The translations under genes and the position numbers were made by a program. A DNA stretch of 64,000 nt from a virus, in the IMG/VR virus record IMGVR_UViG_3300037882_001264, positions 1 through 64,000 of that record, one strand, 5' to 3'. Within the stretch, counting starts at the first letter, position 1, and every line of letters starts with the position of its first letter. Positions 7,838 through 16,913 of the stretch are shown here, piece by piece. The notes beneath the pieces are model-generated. The model was not told the DNA's origin. It was given only the letters and a program-made list of their open reading frames with translations, and did not search any database.

Positions 7838-8808
7838 CAGGCACCCGACCCCTTCTTGATGATGATGTTCGGGCCACAGACGGTGCTCCACGTTCCCGCT
7901 GATGCCCCGGAAGCGAACGACGTAGCGTTCTTGCACTGGCCGAGCGGGGAGTAGCCCTGCGCTCCACTAGCAGTGCAGGGAAAGTACGCGGGCTGCGTGA
8001 GCACGTAGTTGTCCCCATTGACGACGAGATCGGGGGAGGATGCCAACTGCCCAAAGACGTCATCCCCGATGTTGTAGTTGTCCCCGCCGAAGGCCACGTT
8101 CTTTAGCCGACCTCGTGCCCCCAGGGGCAGGGCCTCGAAGACGAGGAGCGGCCAGTAGCCCAGGCCGCCTGCAAGAGCCTTGCCAGGGAACAGGTCACCT
8201 AGCGCGACGACATCCTGCACTGCGGGGCGCATCGTGCCCAACTCGCACAACTTGTTCGTCGTCCCGTCAGTACCGCGCTTGACGACGACCGCAGCAGACA
8301 TGCCAGCGACGGGAGGGTTGCTAACGATGGAGTACGCAGCGAGCGAAGTCGCAGCAGCCCTGGTTGATGCCACCACTGCGACGAGGTCTGCCGCGACGTT
8401 GTCGGTCGTGACGTAGGGGATGATCGGAGTCAGCATGACGAACGAGGTCGGGCTTCCGTAGGCTGCATCGGTGGCGCCCACGCCCCCGCCAGCCGGGCCC
8501 TGCACGCGGATGTAGAGGAAGTCCGGCGCGGCCGACACCTCCAGCCCGACGAGGGCACCGTTGACGGTCGAGAGCGCAGTCAGGAGCGTGATGTCGACAC
8601 CCTGCACCACCATGCCGATGTTGCCACGCACGTCCGGGACGGTGTCGGTGAAAGTGATCGTATAGGTGACGCCGCCCGAGATGGACTGGTAGGTCTCCCC
8701 GCTCACCAGAGACCAGCCCGAGTCGGCAGCCGTGAGGATGCTCTTGATGGTCGTGACGATCTCAGAGCCAGTGGCTCCGAGCGTGAGGACCGACTTGCTG
8801 TAAGCCAC
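7837..8808 (-). CDS. Minor tail or virion protein
   Basis: 323 aa, rich in Gly, Ala, Val and Thr, with the beta-strand composition of tail proteins. It contains a Gly-rich loop (QGPAGGGVGATDAAYGSP) in the first half and several Cys near the C-terminus (FPCTASG, GQCKNA, VCGPN). Coupled to both neighbours. The exact structural role is unknown. Confidence 0.75.
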   Translation of the reverse strand: MAYSKSVLTLGATGSEIVTTIKSILTAADSGWSLVSGETYQSISGGVTYTITFTDTVPDVRGNIGMVVQGVDITLLTALSTVNGALVGLEVSAAPDFLYIRVQGPAGGGVGATDAAYGSPTSFVMLTPIIPYVTTDNVAADLVAVVASTRAAATSLAAYSIVSNPPVAGMSAAVVVKRGTDGTTNKLCELGTMRPAVQDVVALGDLFPGKALAGGLGYWPLLVFEALPLGARGRLKNVAFGGDNYNIGDDVFGQLASSPDLVVNGDNYVLTQPAYFPCTASGAQGYSPLGQCKNATSFASGASAGTWSTVCGPNIIIKKGSGA

Positions 8809-9269
8809 TACTGCTCAGCCCTCTCGTAGGAGTAGTCGGTCCCGAGGTAGACAGTTGCCACCTTAGCGGTGAGGCCGGGTGTGCCCGTATTCAGGGGGTC
8901 GCGACATGTTGCGCCGTACGACGATCCATTGTCGTAGGTCGACGGGATGTAGTTGTACCACGCCCCCGACCTGAGCGTGCTCAGCGGGGCAGACTCCAAC
9001 TTGAGGAAGTCGAGATACCCAGCGAAGCCAGACCGCGAGAACGGGGCGATCGAGGTGATGATCCCACTGCTTACCGCAGCCGCAGTCAGCACGGGCACGT
9101 CCCCCGACACTGGGCGCGCGGCCTGAACGTAGACCTCGATGGACGGCGAGTCCGTCACTGCCCCGGCCCAGTTGCTCACCGATACTCCGAGCCGGGGGAT
9201 GATCCACACCTTCTCGTACTGGACACCGCCAGCGGTGTACTCGTAGGTAGGTGTCGGTGCTCCGCTCAT
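8808..9269 (-). CDS. Minor tail or virion protein
   Basis: 153 aa beginning [15 protein letters not shown]; beta-rich with aromatic residues. A C-terminal WYNYIPSTYDNGSSYGATCRD stretch is consistent with a surface-exposed virion protein. Its ATG and TAG overlap the neighbours. No family recognised. Confidence 0.7.
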   Translation of the reverse strand: MSGAPTPTYEYTAGGVQYEKVWIIPRLGVSVSNWAGAVTDSPSIEVYVQAARPVSGDVPVLTAAAVSSGIITSIAPFSRSGFAGYLDFLKLESAPLSTLRSGAWYNYIPSTYDNGSSYGATCRDPLNTGTPGLTAKVATVYLGTDYSYERAEQ

Positions 9270-10300
9270 CAGGATGTCCCGTTGGTTTCGATGGTGACCG
9301 CGTGGAAGGTCCCTGGTGTGGCGATGTCCGAGTTTAGATAAATGTGCCGGGTCGCTCCCCCGATGGCCACCTTGATCGCAGGCTGCCCTCCCGAGGTAGT
9401 CTGCGTGGAGAGGATGTGCTGGGCCTGCTGCTCGAAAGCGGCCGAGCCTGCGGCGGGGCTCATGATCTCAAGCGAACCGGTGTTCGGTACGTAGAGGGCA
9501 CCCCCGTTCTTGTAGGGTCCGACCTGCGTGGAGAACGTCGCTTGAGTCGTGTTGGCTACTGCTGCGCCGTCGGGGATCGCGCCGTACTGTCCAGCGACCG
9601 CTGGACTGCCGACGAACTGGTCCTCGTAGATGGTCTTGAACCCCTGGCCACTGTCGCCACGGATCGGCACTGCGGCGACCATGAGCGTCGAACACGAGAC
9701 GCCGTTCTTGTTGGCGTAGAAGCCAGCGCTCACGTTCGCGGGGTTGTTGAGCAGCAGCGCGGGGATTCCGCTACCGCCCTGGTGTGGATCCACCGAAGAG
9801 TAGAGCGGGTGCACCAGTTCGAGCAGGGGCACGGGCGTCGAGCCACGGAGCGCAGACACGCACCATCCGTACTTGTTGACGTTGAGGAAGAAGGTGAAGG
9901 TCGCACCTCGGCTCATCCATGACGGGAGCAGCGCCTCGGCGACACCGATGGTCGCGCCGGACGGGCCGTTCACCGACGTGAGCGATGGGTTCCTGGCCCG
10001 CAGCGTAAGGAGCGTCTCGGCCCCGAAGTACTTGATCTCGAAGAAGATTCCCGAGGAGAAGATCCCCGAGGCTACGCTGTCGGTTGAGCAGAACAGGCCC
10101 GCGCCCTCTTGCACAGCCATCACACAACGCACAGCCTGGGCGGGTCTCGGGGTGTTGGCGCCAAGGAGGCCGCCGCTCCCGTCAGCCCCGCTGTAGACAG
10201 CCTTGGACGCAGAGATGGCGAAGTTGGTACGCAGGGGCGCGACCGTGATTGGGTCCGACGCCCAGTTGGCTGTCATCACTGGGGAGGGGGCGAGGGTCAT
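9269..10300 (-). CDS. Tail fibre or receptor-binding-type protein
   Basis: 343 aa, beta-rich. It starts [20 protein letters not shown] and contains strands such as [20 protein letters not shown] and [19 protein letters not shown], the pattern of lectin or jelly-roll folds. It follows the collagen-like fibre with an ATGA overlap and probably belongs to the same fibre complex. Role inferred from composition and order. Confidence 0.75.
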   Translation of the reverse strand: MTLAPSPVMTANWASDPITVAPLRTNFAISASKAVYSGADGSGGLLGANTPRPAQAVRCVMAVQEGAGLFCSTDSVASGIFSSGIFFEIKYFGAETLLTLRARNPSLTSVNGPSGATIGVAEALLPSWMSRGATFTFFLNVNKYGWCVSALRGSTPVPLLELVHPLYSSVDPHQGGSGIPALLLNNPANVSAGFYANKNGVSCSTLMVAAVPIRGDSGQGFKTIYEDQFVGSPAVAGQYGAIPDGAAVANTTQATFSTQVGPYKNGGALYVPNTGSLEIMSPAAGSAAFEQQAQHILSTQTTSGGQPAIKVAIGGATRHIYLNSDIATPGTFHAVTIETNGTS

Positions 10301-11556
10301 ACTCGGTATCCTACCGACACGGTGACGTTGGTCGGCGCTGTCACCCCTACGGGCCCGAAGCCGACCTGGATCACATCACCGGCCGAGCCCGCGAGCGACA
10401 CCGCGAACGTCTGGTACGAAGCCGACGACAGTCCGGTGACGGGCGACCCGAACGCGGCTTGCGATCCAGCGAGCGGAGTGCGGTACAACTGCGCATTGAC
10501 GTTGGCCGAGCCAGCGACCCACGCGATGGTGATGCTCTCGATCGTGTAGGCGCTGGGCATCGGGTAGAGCGCAGCGTAGATCTTGTTCTCCAGCGTGGCC
10601 ACTCCACCGAAGACGGCTTGCAGCAGGGGCGCAGGTCCAGTCGGGCCTGGCACAGTCGAGGCGGCACCCGTCATGCCGGTCGAGCCAGTGGGTCCGGCTA
10701 CCGTCGAGGCCGGACCAGTCGGGCCGGGCACCGTCGAGTCGAGCCCCTGGACACCCTGAGGGCCAGTGGGTCCGGCGACCGAGGAGACGGGTCCAGTCGG
10801 GCCCGTCACCGTCGAGGGTGCACCCTGAGGTCCCGTGGGGCCTGGGACGTACGAGTCGAGCCCATCGCTACCTCGCGGGCCGGTGTCCCCCTTCGGGCCC
10901 GTGACTGTCGATGGCGTGCCAGGGCTGCCGGGCGCACCAGTGTCGCCGACCGACCCTTGAGGACCTGTCGGCCCAGTGACTGTCGAGGGGGCGCCCTGCA
11001 TGCCAGTCGGGCCAGTCGGCCCAACGATGGCGGCTCCTGTGGGTCCAGTGACCGTTGAGGGGGCTCCAGTGTCTCCCGTGGCTCCGCGAGCACCAGTGGG
11101 GCCCGGCACCACCGAGGGGTCTCCAGGGGCGCCCTGGTCTCCAGTCGGGCCCACCGCTCCTCGGGCTCCTGTGGGGCCTGGGACGGACGAGGGGGCGCCT
11201 ACAGCCCCAGTGGCCCCAGTGGGCCCAGTGACGGTCGAGGGCGTCCCTGGGGTGCCCTGGTCGCCTGTGGGGCCGGTGACCATCGAGGGCGCTCCGGTGG
11301 GGCCGACAGCACCCGTGGGCCCCGGGATGGTCGAAGGGTCACCCTGATCACCAGTGGCACCGGTCGGGCCCATGGCTGTCGAGGCCGCACCGGTAGGGCC
11401 CGGCACGGTCGAGTCTTCGCCCTTGGGTCCGGTAGCACCAGTAGCGCCTGTGACCCCGCTCGTGTTGTCGATGTACGTCTTGGCATCAGCCCACGCCGTC
11501 GAGAAGGGGTCATACCACGGATCCTCCCCCAGTGGGGGCAGCGGGGGCCAACTCAT
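10297..11556 (-). CDS. Collagen-like tail fibre, long paralogue
   Basis: 419 aa. A short N-terminal anchor with many Pro/Trp ([18 protein letters not shown]) leads into about 275 residues of Gly-X-Y collagen-like repeats of the GPTG, GPKG and GAPSTV type, interrupted by short S-T-V motifs. A beta-rich C-terminal head of about 105 residues follows. The head is homologous to that of the short collagen-like gene near 5 kb. Collagen-like stalks trimerise, which fits a tail fibre shaft. Confidence 0.9.
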   Translation of the reverse strand: MSWPPLPPLGEDPWYDPFSTAWADAKTYIDNTSGVTGATGATGPKGEDSTVPGPTGAASTAMGPTGATGDQGDPSTIPGPTGAVGPTGAPSMVTGPTGDQGTPGTPSTVTGPTGATGAVGAPSSVPGPTGARGAVGPTGDQGAPGDPSVVPGPTGARGATGDTGAPSTVTGPTGAAIVGPTGPTGMQGAPSTVTGPTGPQGSVGDTGAPGSPGTPSTVTGPKGDTGPRGSDGLDSYVPGPTGPQGAPSTVTGPTGPVSSVAGPTGPQGVQGLDSTVPGPTGPASTVAGPTGSTGMTGAASTVPGPTGPAPLLQAVFGGVATLENKIYAALYPMPSAYTIESITIAWVAGSANVNAQLYRTPLAGSQAAFGSPVTGLSSASYQTFAVSLAGSAGDVIQVGFGPVGVTAPTNVTVSVGYRV

Positions 11557-11559
11557 GGG

Positions 11560-11880
11560 CTATGCTCCTGCGCCATCTGGGAGTACGACCCAGGTGTCAC
11601 TGACGTCATCGTAGTAGTGGAGCGGGTGCGCGCTGACCCACCCGCGCCCGTTCCAGTAGCGCAGTGGGCGAGGCTCCCAGGAGTCACCATCCCAGACCTC
11701 GATGTTCTGGGGGATCTCCAGTTCGACGTCACCCACCAGGGTGAACTCAGATCCAGGCCATGGCCCTGTCTCGAAGAGCAGCCCTGTGTTGGAGACGGTG
11801 TACTCGACACCAGGCCATGCGCTCGTGTCGGGAGCGAGCCCTGTGTTGGAGACGGTGTACTCGAATCCTGAAGTCGGCAT
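11560..11880 (-). CDS. Repeat-containing tail protein with a tryptophan-rich C-terminus
   Basis: 106 aa. It starts with tandem 19-residue units (FEYTVSNTGL..., VEYTVSNTGL..., then a degenerate SEFTLV). The C-terminal half contains VWDGDSWEP, YWNGRGWV and DTWVVLP, the spacing seen in small binding modules on phage fibres. The ATG shares one base with the preceding TAA. Confidence 0.75.
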   Translation of the reverse strand: MPTSGFEYTVSNTGLAPDTSAWPGVEYTVSNTGLLFETGPWPGSEFTLVGDVELEIPQNIEVWDGDSWEPRPLRYWNGRGWVSAHPLHYYDDVSDTWVVLPDGAGA

Positions 11881-12740
11881 TACGTCCACGACCCTGGGAT
11901 GGCCTTGGTGATTGCCACATACGGCCCGAGGGGCTGGGAGATGGCCCAGGTCCGCCGCATGGTGATGACCGAGGAGATGGCCCCAGGAGCAAGGGCGCCG
12001 ATGTTCTGGGTTGAGGCGTACCCGCCACCCGTGCTGAAGTCAATGCCCGCAGCCATGGCACCCGACGGAAGCGAGTCCTCCGCACTGATCACCACGCTGT
12101 TGGCCGTCAGGGTGGCGGACTGGTTCTTGACCCGGAAGGTCCTGGTGGCCGAGGACGACCTTGGTGAGTTGCCCCAGTCCAGCGCGGCGGGCGCGATGCG
12201 CTGATCCAGCACCGGGTCCCAGAAGTCGAGCCGATCATTGGCTGATGAGACCCTGCCAAACAGGTGAATGTTGCCCATGTCTGCTTCGTTGTAGAAGTCA
12301 GTGTCAAGATAGAACTGTAGCCCCTTGATCCCGGTTCCCGCCGAAGTAATCGGGACGATGCCCGTCCGGTGGGTGGTGCTTGTGCCGCCCGTCGTGATCC
12401 CCGTCGCCCCCGTGTTGACCCAGGTGCCGTCGAGCCCATTGGTCGTGTCCACTGAGGTCCACACCTGGAATACATCGACGACGTCACCAACCGAGATGGT
12501 CTGGTAGAGGTAGTGGGTGATATCCCTGGGCTCGGGGAAGAGGAAGTAGGTGCGATGCACCTCGTTTCGATCCTGGCTGAATAGTTCGACTGTGTTCGCC
12601 TCATTGTTTAGGGCGGCCACAGTACCCCCGGAGTGAGGGTAAAGCACGCCCCCCAGGGCAAGGCTCGTGTAGTGCACCTGTGTGCCATCGAGGTGATAGG
12701 CGAGCCGATTGTTGGGGTAGTCGGGGTAGTTGCCAGCCAT
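11880..12740 (-). CDS. Minor tail protein
   Basis: 286 aa beginning MAGNYPDYPNNRLAYHLDG. It is beta-rich throughout, with a central region of aromatic strands and a C-terminal Ser/Thr/Ala-rich half. It opens the fibre cluster together with the small gene before it. No catalytic residues or membrane segments. Function inferred from position. Confidence 0.75.
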   Translation of the reverse strand: MAGNYPDYPNNRLAYHLDGTQVHYTSLALGGVLYPHSGGTVAALNNEANTVELFSQDRNEVHRTYFLFPEPRDITHYLYQTISVGDVVDVFQVWTSVDTTNGLDGTWVNTGATGITTGGTSTTHRTGIVPITSAGTGIKGLQFYLDTDFYNEADMGNIHLFGRVSSANDRLDFWDPVLDQRIAPAALDWGNSPRSSSATRTFRVKNQSATLTANSVVISAEDSLPSGAMAAGIDFSTGGGYASTQNIGALAPGAISSVITMRRTWAISQPLGPYVAITKAIPGSWT

Positions 12741-12946
12741 CAGGCAGTCCCCCCGAAGGGGCCTAGACCGAATGGGCCTAGACCGAACCCGGATCCCAGG
12801 GGGATCGAGACACGCACAGCAGGGACATCCACTTTGACCGCCTGACGTCGAATGACTGCCGATCGCTGGGCAGGTGCGACAGGCTTACCCGGCGAGGGGA
12901 ACTGGAGCAGGGCCATGTGGACACGGGCCGTGCGCTCATCTGACAT
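12740..12946 (-). CDS. Small basic protein ending in Gly-Phe repeats
   Basis: 68 aa from an ATG behind AGGAGGGG. The middle is basic (VIRRQAVKVDV) and the C-terminus repeats GLGPFG twice. It is the first gene after a leader element and precedes the minor tail gene with a 1-nt overlap. No family recognised. Confidence 0.7.
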   Translation of the reverse strand: MSDERTARVHMALLQFPSPGKPVAPAQRSAVIRRQAVKVDVPAVRVSIPLGSGFGLGPFGLGPFGGTA

Positions 12947-12967
12947 GGCCCCTCCTGTTCCGTCCCG

Positions 12968-12982
12968 CCTCTACCCTTTAGG
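12968..12982 (-). repeat. Late-gene leader element, copy 2
   Basis: Minus strand reads CCTAAAGGGTAGAGG, about 20 nt 5' of the ATG of the first tail-cluster gene. Confidence 0.5.
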
Positions 12983-13231
12983 TGGTAGCCCTGCGGGAGC
13001 GGACAGGTTGATCTGGGGCGGCACAGACGACGACAGGCCAGTGTTGATGGGGTTCATCCCGTACAGCACGGAGACCAGCACGTACCCGAGCAGCGTCTCG
13101 TCCTCATACGTGAGCCCCAGGACTCGCGCGGCCATGATGACGCGGTAGTGGAACTCAGCGTCGTGCTCAAACCGGTAGCGCGCATCAGCGATGATCTGGT
13201 CGCGCTCGGCCTCGAAGAGAGTGTCGTTCAC
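12971..13231 (-). CDS. Small protein of unknown function
   Basis: 86 aa from GTG (GTGA overlap with the preceding stop). The N-terminal half is helical and charged (RDQIIADARYRFEHDAEFHY), followed by an amphipathic segment and a Pro-rich tail (LSAPAGLPPKG). It resembles small connector-like proteins, but no family can be named. Confidence 0.7.
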   Translation of the reverse strand: MNDTLFEAERDQIIADARYRFEHDAEFHYRVIMAARVLGLTYEDETLLGYVLVSVLYGMNPINTGLSSSVPPQINLSAPAGLPPKG

Positions 13232-13899
13232 GGCAGCGACCCAGGGTTGACGATGGGGCCGGGGCCGGGGATGGCGAACACCGGCTGGCCATTCTCGTCT
13301 GGCACGACCTCTGCGCCATTCAGCACTTCGCGGGCAGCCTGCCTCCAGACCTCATCAACAGCAGCCCGCAGGAGTCGGTTCTCGGCCTCGATCAGGAGCA
13401 GTGGTCGGGCCTTGCCCTCCACTGCCGCCTTGACATACAGCCGGGCGAACCTCGCGTGGTCCTCCCAGTAGCCGGGAGTCTTGTCGTTCCCGTCATCCCC
13501 GAGGTAGGCGTCGGTGAGGAGCAGTTCGAGGCTCGCGCGCAGGTCAGTGACCTCAGCGTCCTTCCGGAGGATGATCTGCTGGTACTCAGTCTCGCGCGAG
13601 TTAGCCCTTCGGAGGTCCTCGTGCCAGCCCTCCACCTCGGCCTCCAACTCCGCGATGCGGTTGCCCCTGATGTTGATCTCAGCCTGAGCCTGGAGGATCA
13701 GCCGGTCGTGGTACTCAGTGGTGACGGTGCCGGGCAGCCGACTCGACTCCATGATGCGATTGGCAGCGAGCAGGCACCCCTGCCACTGAAGGACATCGAG
13801 GATCACCCCATCGTCGACAGTGCCGAACATCACGTCCGCGATGTCCCTGGCGATCGAGTTGCGCGCCAGGGTGGCATCGAGGCCGACCGGGTCGCTCAT
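13228..13899 (-). CDS. Coiled-coil protein of unknown function
   Basis: 223 aa. The central region (about residues 60-130) has clear heptads (ILQAQAEINIRGNRIAELEA) indicating a coiled coil. Helical C-terminal third, then a Pro/Gly tail (IPGPGPIVNPGSLP). ATGA overlaps both neighbours. Possibly a scaffold or tail-assembly factor; unproven. Confidence 0.7.
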   Translation of the reverse strand: MSDPVGLDATLARNSIARDIADVMFGTVDDGVILDVLQWQGCLLAANRIMESSRLPGTVTTEYHDRLILQAQAEINIRGNRIAELEAEVEGWHEDLRRANSRETEYQQIILRKDAEVTDLRASLELLLTDAYLGDDGNDKTPGYWEDHARFARLYVKAAVEGKARPLLLIEAENRLLRAAVDEVWRQAAREVLNGAEVVPDENGQPVFAIPGPGPIVNPGSLP

Positions 13900-14201
13900 G
13901 ATGCATCCTCGGGCTCGAAGATGATGGTGCCGTCGCTGACGTCATCCCAGTCGAGCGTCCGGCCGTTCCCTGGTGAGTACCACCTGGACGACATGCGCGA
14001 GCGCTGCCACGCCACGCCCTCCTTGACCACGACAGTGCCCACAGGGGGCTGGGGGCGGCCGATGCGGGTGAGGGCTTCGCGCTTGAACGCAAACGTCGGG
14101 CCGGAGTCGCCCTCGACAGTCACGTTCACGTACTCGCCGCCAATGCTGCGGACCCTTGCCTTCAGTTGCACGGTGTCGCCCTTGCGCAGTTCGCCGCTCA
14201 T
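13896..14201 (-). CDS. SH3/KOW-like small protein, paralogue A
   Basis: 101 aa. N-terminal beta barrel-like segment (LRKGDTVQLKARVRSIGGEY) resembling KOW/SH3 folds. The C-terminal block has PPVGTVVVKEGVAWQR and DDVSDGTIIFEPEDA. The latter recurs almost unchanged in the 109-aa protein near 27.5 kb, so the two are paralogues. Function unknown. Confidence 0.75.
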   Translation of the reverse strand: MSGELRKGDTVQLKARVRSIGGEYVNVTVEGDSGPTFAFKREALTRIGRPQPPVGTVVVKEGVAWQRSRMSSRWYSPGNGRTLDWDDVSDGTIIFEPEDAS

Positions 14202-14809
14202 GCCGACACCGTCTCTTCTGCCTTGAGGCGCTCGATCTCGTCCTTCAGGGTCTTCATCCAGGCCTCGCTCTTCCTGCGGCGCGCGGTGGCCTCTGCGAGG
14301 TCATCCGCAGCCAGGTCCAGGCGGCGCTGGGCGTCCTTGCGCTCGTCGTCGATCCACTCTTGCGGGTTCATGAACGGGAGCGACTCGGTGTCACGCTTCA
14401 GGACGCCGTAGCACGACGTCTCCAACTGCTGGATCATGAAGTCCTTGACGTTCGACAGGGCCTCGGGGGCATCCCATGCCATGACTTTGGCCTGCATCGC
14501 AAGGAAGGGCTCGTTGTTCCTCTCTCGCCACTCGACCGACTCGCGCTGAGCCCTGATCAGGCCCTCGTTATAGTTGCGGGCGCCAGCGACGATCTCCTCG
14601 TAGGAGAGGGTAGCCAGGGCAGCGACCTTGGCGCGAGCCTCGTCGACAGCCTGCTGGTAGCGGGGATTCATGGGCCGCATGTCAGGGATCGGGGATCCGA
14701 TCTTGGCCTCGCGCATGTCGATGATGAACGCGCTCGCGACGGTGTGGAGGAACTCGCTGAGGCTGTTGACCTCGCCGTCCGCGATGGGCGCTGTGTATCC
14801 AGTGGGCAT
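14198..14809 (-). CDS. Helical protein of unknown function
   Basis: 203 aa, largely alpha-helical, with a charged coiled-coil C-terminus (about residues 150-203, ERKDAQRRLDLAADDL and LKDEIERLKAEE). No membrane segment. Overlaps the next gene by 4 nt. No family recognised. Confidence 0.7.
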   Translation of the reverse strand: MPTGYTAPIADGEVNSLSEFLHTVASAFIIDMREAKIGSPIPDMRPMNPRYQQAVDEARAKVAALATLSYEEIVAGARNYNEGLIRAQRESVEWRERNNEPFLAMQAKVMAWDAPEALSNVKDFMIQQLETSCYGVLKRDTESLPFMNPQEWIDDERKDAQRRLDLAADDLAEATARRRKSEAWMKTLKDEIERLKAEETVSA

Positions 14810-14810
14810 C

Positions 14811-15230
14811 TCAGTTGCTCTCTCTCTCGAAGATGGTTTCGTTGGTGACCCGGTCGACGGCAGTCAACCAGAACTTGCTGCGGAGTTCCACCGGCACGAC
14901 GTACCAGGTGTCAGCCTTCTCGGGACCGCCACCAGCGGCGATCATGATCGAGCGCCACTCGGGATCCATCATGGCGGTGTACTGCCAGTCGGTCCACTTG
15001 ATGGCTAGGCGCTCGGAGACATCGACGGTGAACTGCACCTGGCGCTTCAGCGCGTAGACGCCATGCTCAATATCGTCGCTCAGAGACGCCTCCAGGTCGC
15101 TGGTGAGCCAAACGACGTCCGGCCCTTGGTGAGGGACCATCATGGACACGTTGCTCTCAGAGGTGCACAGGTAGCCGCACTCCAGGATCGCGGGGACGTG
15201 GAGGGGGCTGGTGTAGTGGGCGAGAATCAT
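14811..15230 (-). CDS. Putative ADP-ribosyltransferase-fold protein
   Basis: 139 aa from the ATG at the ATGA overlap. It begins MILAHYTSPLHVPAILECGY, a His-Tyr-Thr-Ser strand plus an I-L-x-x-G helix of the kind that opens ART/RNA 2'-phosphotransferase-like folds. An SESNVSM segment and GPDVVWLTSD follow, a strand common to these families. Catalytic assignment is uncertain because residues outside these motifs were not aligned. If active, it could modify host or phage protein or nucleic acid using NAD+. Confidence 0.5.
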   Translation of the reverse strand: MILAHYTSPLHVPAILECGYLCTSESNVSMMVPHQGPDVVWLTSDLEASLSDDIEHGVYALKRQVQFTVDVSERLAIKWTDWQYTAMMDPEWRSIMIAAGGGPEKADTWYVVPVELRSKFWLTAVDRVTNETIFERESN

Positions 15231-15472
15231 GGCGCGGACCCTACAGGCAGGGGCCACCAGCGGTCAAGCAACTCGACCGGCGTGGGGAAGCCGAACTTCG
15301 CTTGCCACATCGCTGCGTACTGCCTGCGGGCGTACTGGTTCGCGTGCCCCACCTCGATGAAGGTGGTCAGCACCCGGACACCGTTACGCTCTGTGACCAG
15401 TTTCCGGCTCTGGTAGTGACCGGAGATGTTCTCGATCATGTCTCCGCAGAACTCGTAGACCTCGCTACCCAC
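15227..15472 (-). CDS. Small protein of unknown function
   Basis: 81 aa from a GTG with GAGGTG six bases upstream; a second GTG three codons earlier is possible. It contains EVYEFCGDMIENISGHY and a central VLTTFIEVGHANQYARRQY stretch and ends in a Trp/Pro-rich tail. No family recognised. Confidence 0.6.
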   Translation of the reverse strand: MGSEVYEFCGDMIENISGHYQSRKLVTERNGVRVLTTFIEVGHANQYARRQYAAMWQAKFGFPTPVELLDRWWPLPVGSAP

Positions 15473-15770
15473 GGCACTCACCTCGGCACTCGGCGTCGAA
15501 CTGCCCTGTGAGCACGCAGGGGTGCCAGTCGGGGTCATCGGGCTCGTCGTCGAACTCGGTGATCAGGTCACGGATGCTCGGGCCCGACGGCCACTGCTTG
15601 ACCATGACGAGCAGGCAGTTCTTGCGGCACTCCTCATCGATCCATGAGGGGCGCCCGTTGATGGGGCGATCCAGCGAGGTGGGGCGCTCTTCCCTAGGCC
15701 AGTGCGGGGACTGGAGATGCAGCACGGCGTACTCCCATCCCACGGGAGGGGGCGGGTAGTACTCCATCAC
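15465..15770 (-). CDS. Small protein with C-terminal cysteines
   Basis: 101 aa beginning MMEYYPPPPVGWEYAV. Acidic second half with an EECRKNC pair and a CVLTGQFDAECRGEC ending that may bind metal. Overlaps both neighbours. No family recognised. Confidence 0.65.
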   Translation of the reverse strand: MMEYYPPPPVGWEYAVLHLQSPHWPREERPTSLDRPINGRPSWIDEECRKNCLLVMVKQWPSGPSIRDLITEFDDEPDDPDWHPCVLTGQFDAECRGECRG

Positions 15771-16078
15771 TCCACCCCCACAAGGCCGACTGGCCAGTGC
15801 GGCGAATGGTTGACGACGGGGGCCTCGACGAGCCGGTAGTGCGGCAGCCCCTCCATGGGCTCGTCACCATCCCACCAGAGATCGGCGTGCTGCTCGCACA
15901 CCAGGACGAACCTCAGGCCGTAGCGCTGAGGGGGGAGGGCCTGGGCATCGGGCCTCGCCCTGACGAGGGCGTCGACCTGGGGCAGTAGCCAGACAGCCGG
16001 GGACGCCAGTTGCGAGTCAGCACAGTTGCCGACCGCGCAGGGCGGGGTCTTGTCTGGGGCCGGGATCTTGTAGGTCAT
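15767..16078 (-). CDS. Small protein of unknown function
   Basis: 103 aa starting MTYKIPAPDKTPPCAVGNCADS. Contains C-x4-C near the start and LVCEQHADLWW in the middle, a C-x2-H pair, so zinc binding is plausible. ATG shares one base with the preceding stop. Confidence 0.65.
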   Translation of the reverse strand: MTYKIPAPDKTPPCAVGNCADSQLASPAVWLLPQVDALVRARPDAQALPPQRYGLRFVLVCEQHADLWWDGDEPMEGLPHYRLVEAPVVNHSPHWPVGLVGVE

Positions 16079-16545
16079 CAGAACCCCCTCGGGGCGCACA
16101 GGCCCGACTCGCCGATGTAGGTGGAGACGTAGCAGGAGACGTTGAAGTAGTCGGTCATCGAGTCGACGTCGCTGCGGACGTAGGCCTGGCCGATGCCGTC
16201 CACGATCGGGCTGAGGGTCAGGGCTTGCTCGGTCCACTCCCACTCGCCGATGCTCCGGCCGTAGTTGCGGTCGCCCGGCTCGGAGTCGCGGCGGGCCCAG
16301 CCCTCGCCATTCGACTGGCCCTCGGTGTTAGGGCCAACGATGTGGATCGAGACGCTCTGACCCATCGAGTAGCGCTTCGAGGTCACGCGGTAGGTGAAGC
16401 CCTCGGCCTTGCCGGGGATCGTGCCAGCAGCCTGCGCGGCCTTGAGGTCCTTGCGGATCGCGGCGGCGATCTGGGCGGAGGTGAGGCGAGCCTCGGGGTC
16501 GTACTTCTCCCCGACGGTCAGCGTGCCGTACGCGGTGGCGGTCAT
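16078..16545 (-). CDS. LPD29-like domain protein
   Basis: 155 aa. The segment LTSAQIAAAIRKDLKAAQ, then FTYRVTSKRYSMGQSVSI, matches the layout of large-polyvalent-protein associated domain 29: an IRKDLK helix, then a strand with S-x-S-x-G-x-S-I. In other phages such domains occur alone or in large multi-enzyme proteins; no activity is known. Well-formed promoter and GAGGAG site upstream. Confidence 0.65.
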   Translation of the reverse strand: MTATAYGTLTVGEKYDPEARLTSAQIAAAIRKDLKAAQAAGTIPGKAEGFTYRVTSKRYSMGQSVSIHIVGPNTEGQSNGEGWARRDSEPGDRNYGRSIGEWEWTEQALTLSPIVDGIGQAYVRSDVDSMTDYFNVSCYVSTYIGESGLCAPRGF

Positions 16546-16579
16546 GCGATCTCCTCGTGGTCTCTGGCGGTGTGGTGTC

Positions 16580-16608
16580 AGTCTAGGCCATCGAGCCCAG
16601 GATGTCAA
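16580..16608 (-). promoter_or_regulatory. Promoter for the LPD29-like gene
   Basis: TTGACA, 17-bp spacer, TAGACT. The leader (about 28 nt) contains CGCCAGAGAC followed by GAGGAG. The -35 overlaps the stop of the upstream gene. Confidence 0.75.
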
Positions 16609-16907
16609 GCAGACGCGGGGAAGGTGGCAGACGAGGTGGTGTAGTCGATCTCGACACCGGGCAGTTCCTCGAACTCCTCGGCGAGTTCCCAGAAGGTGTC
16701 TTCAGCAGCACCGTCGTAGGGGTGCGAGCCCTCGTCGTCGGGGCGGACGCGCTGAGCGACCACGCACTCGCGGAGGTTGTCGACCTTGTGGGCCAGGTAG
16801 GGGTCGAGCAGGCCCAGGCTCTGGATGTGGCTCGCGAGGGCGAAGGTGACGTTGGCGTCGTTGCGGTCCTGGATGATGAAGGTCTTGGTCTCGTTGGCTG
16901 TCGTCAT
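16605..16907 (-). CDS. Small acidic protein, probably from leaderless mRNA
   Basis: 100 aa beginning MTTANETKTFIIQDRNDANV; acidic C-terminus (ELAEEFEELPGVEID). The ATG lies only 6 nt from the promoter -10 box and there is no Shine-Dalgarno sequence, implying leaderless translation. No family recognised. Confidence 0.7.
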   Translation of the reverse strand: MTTANETKTFIIQDRNDANVTFALASHIQSLGLLDPYLAHKVDNLRECVVAQRVRPDDEGSHPYDGAAEDTFWELAEEFEELPGVEIDYTTSSATFPASA

Positions 16908-16913
16908 GGGAGA

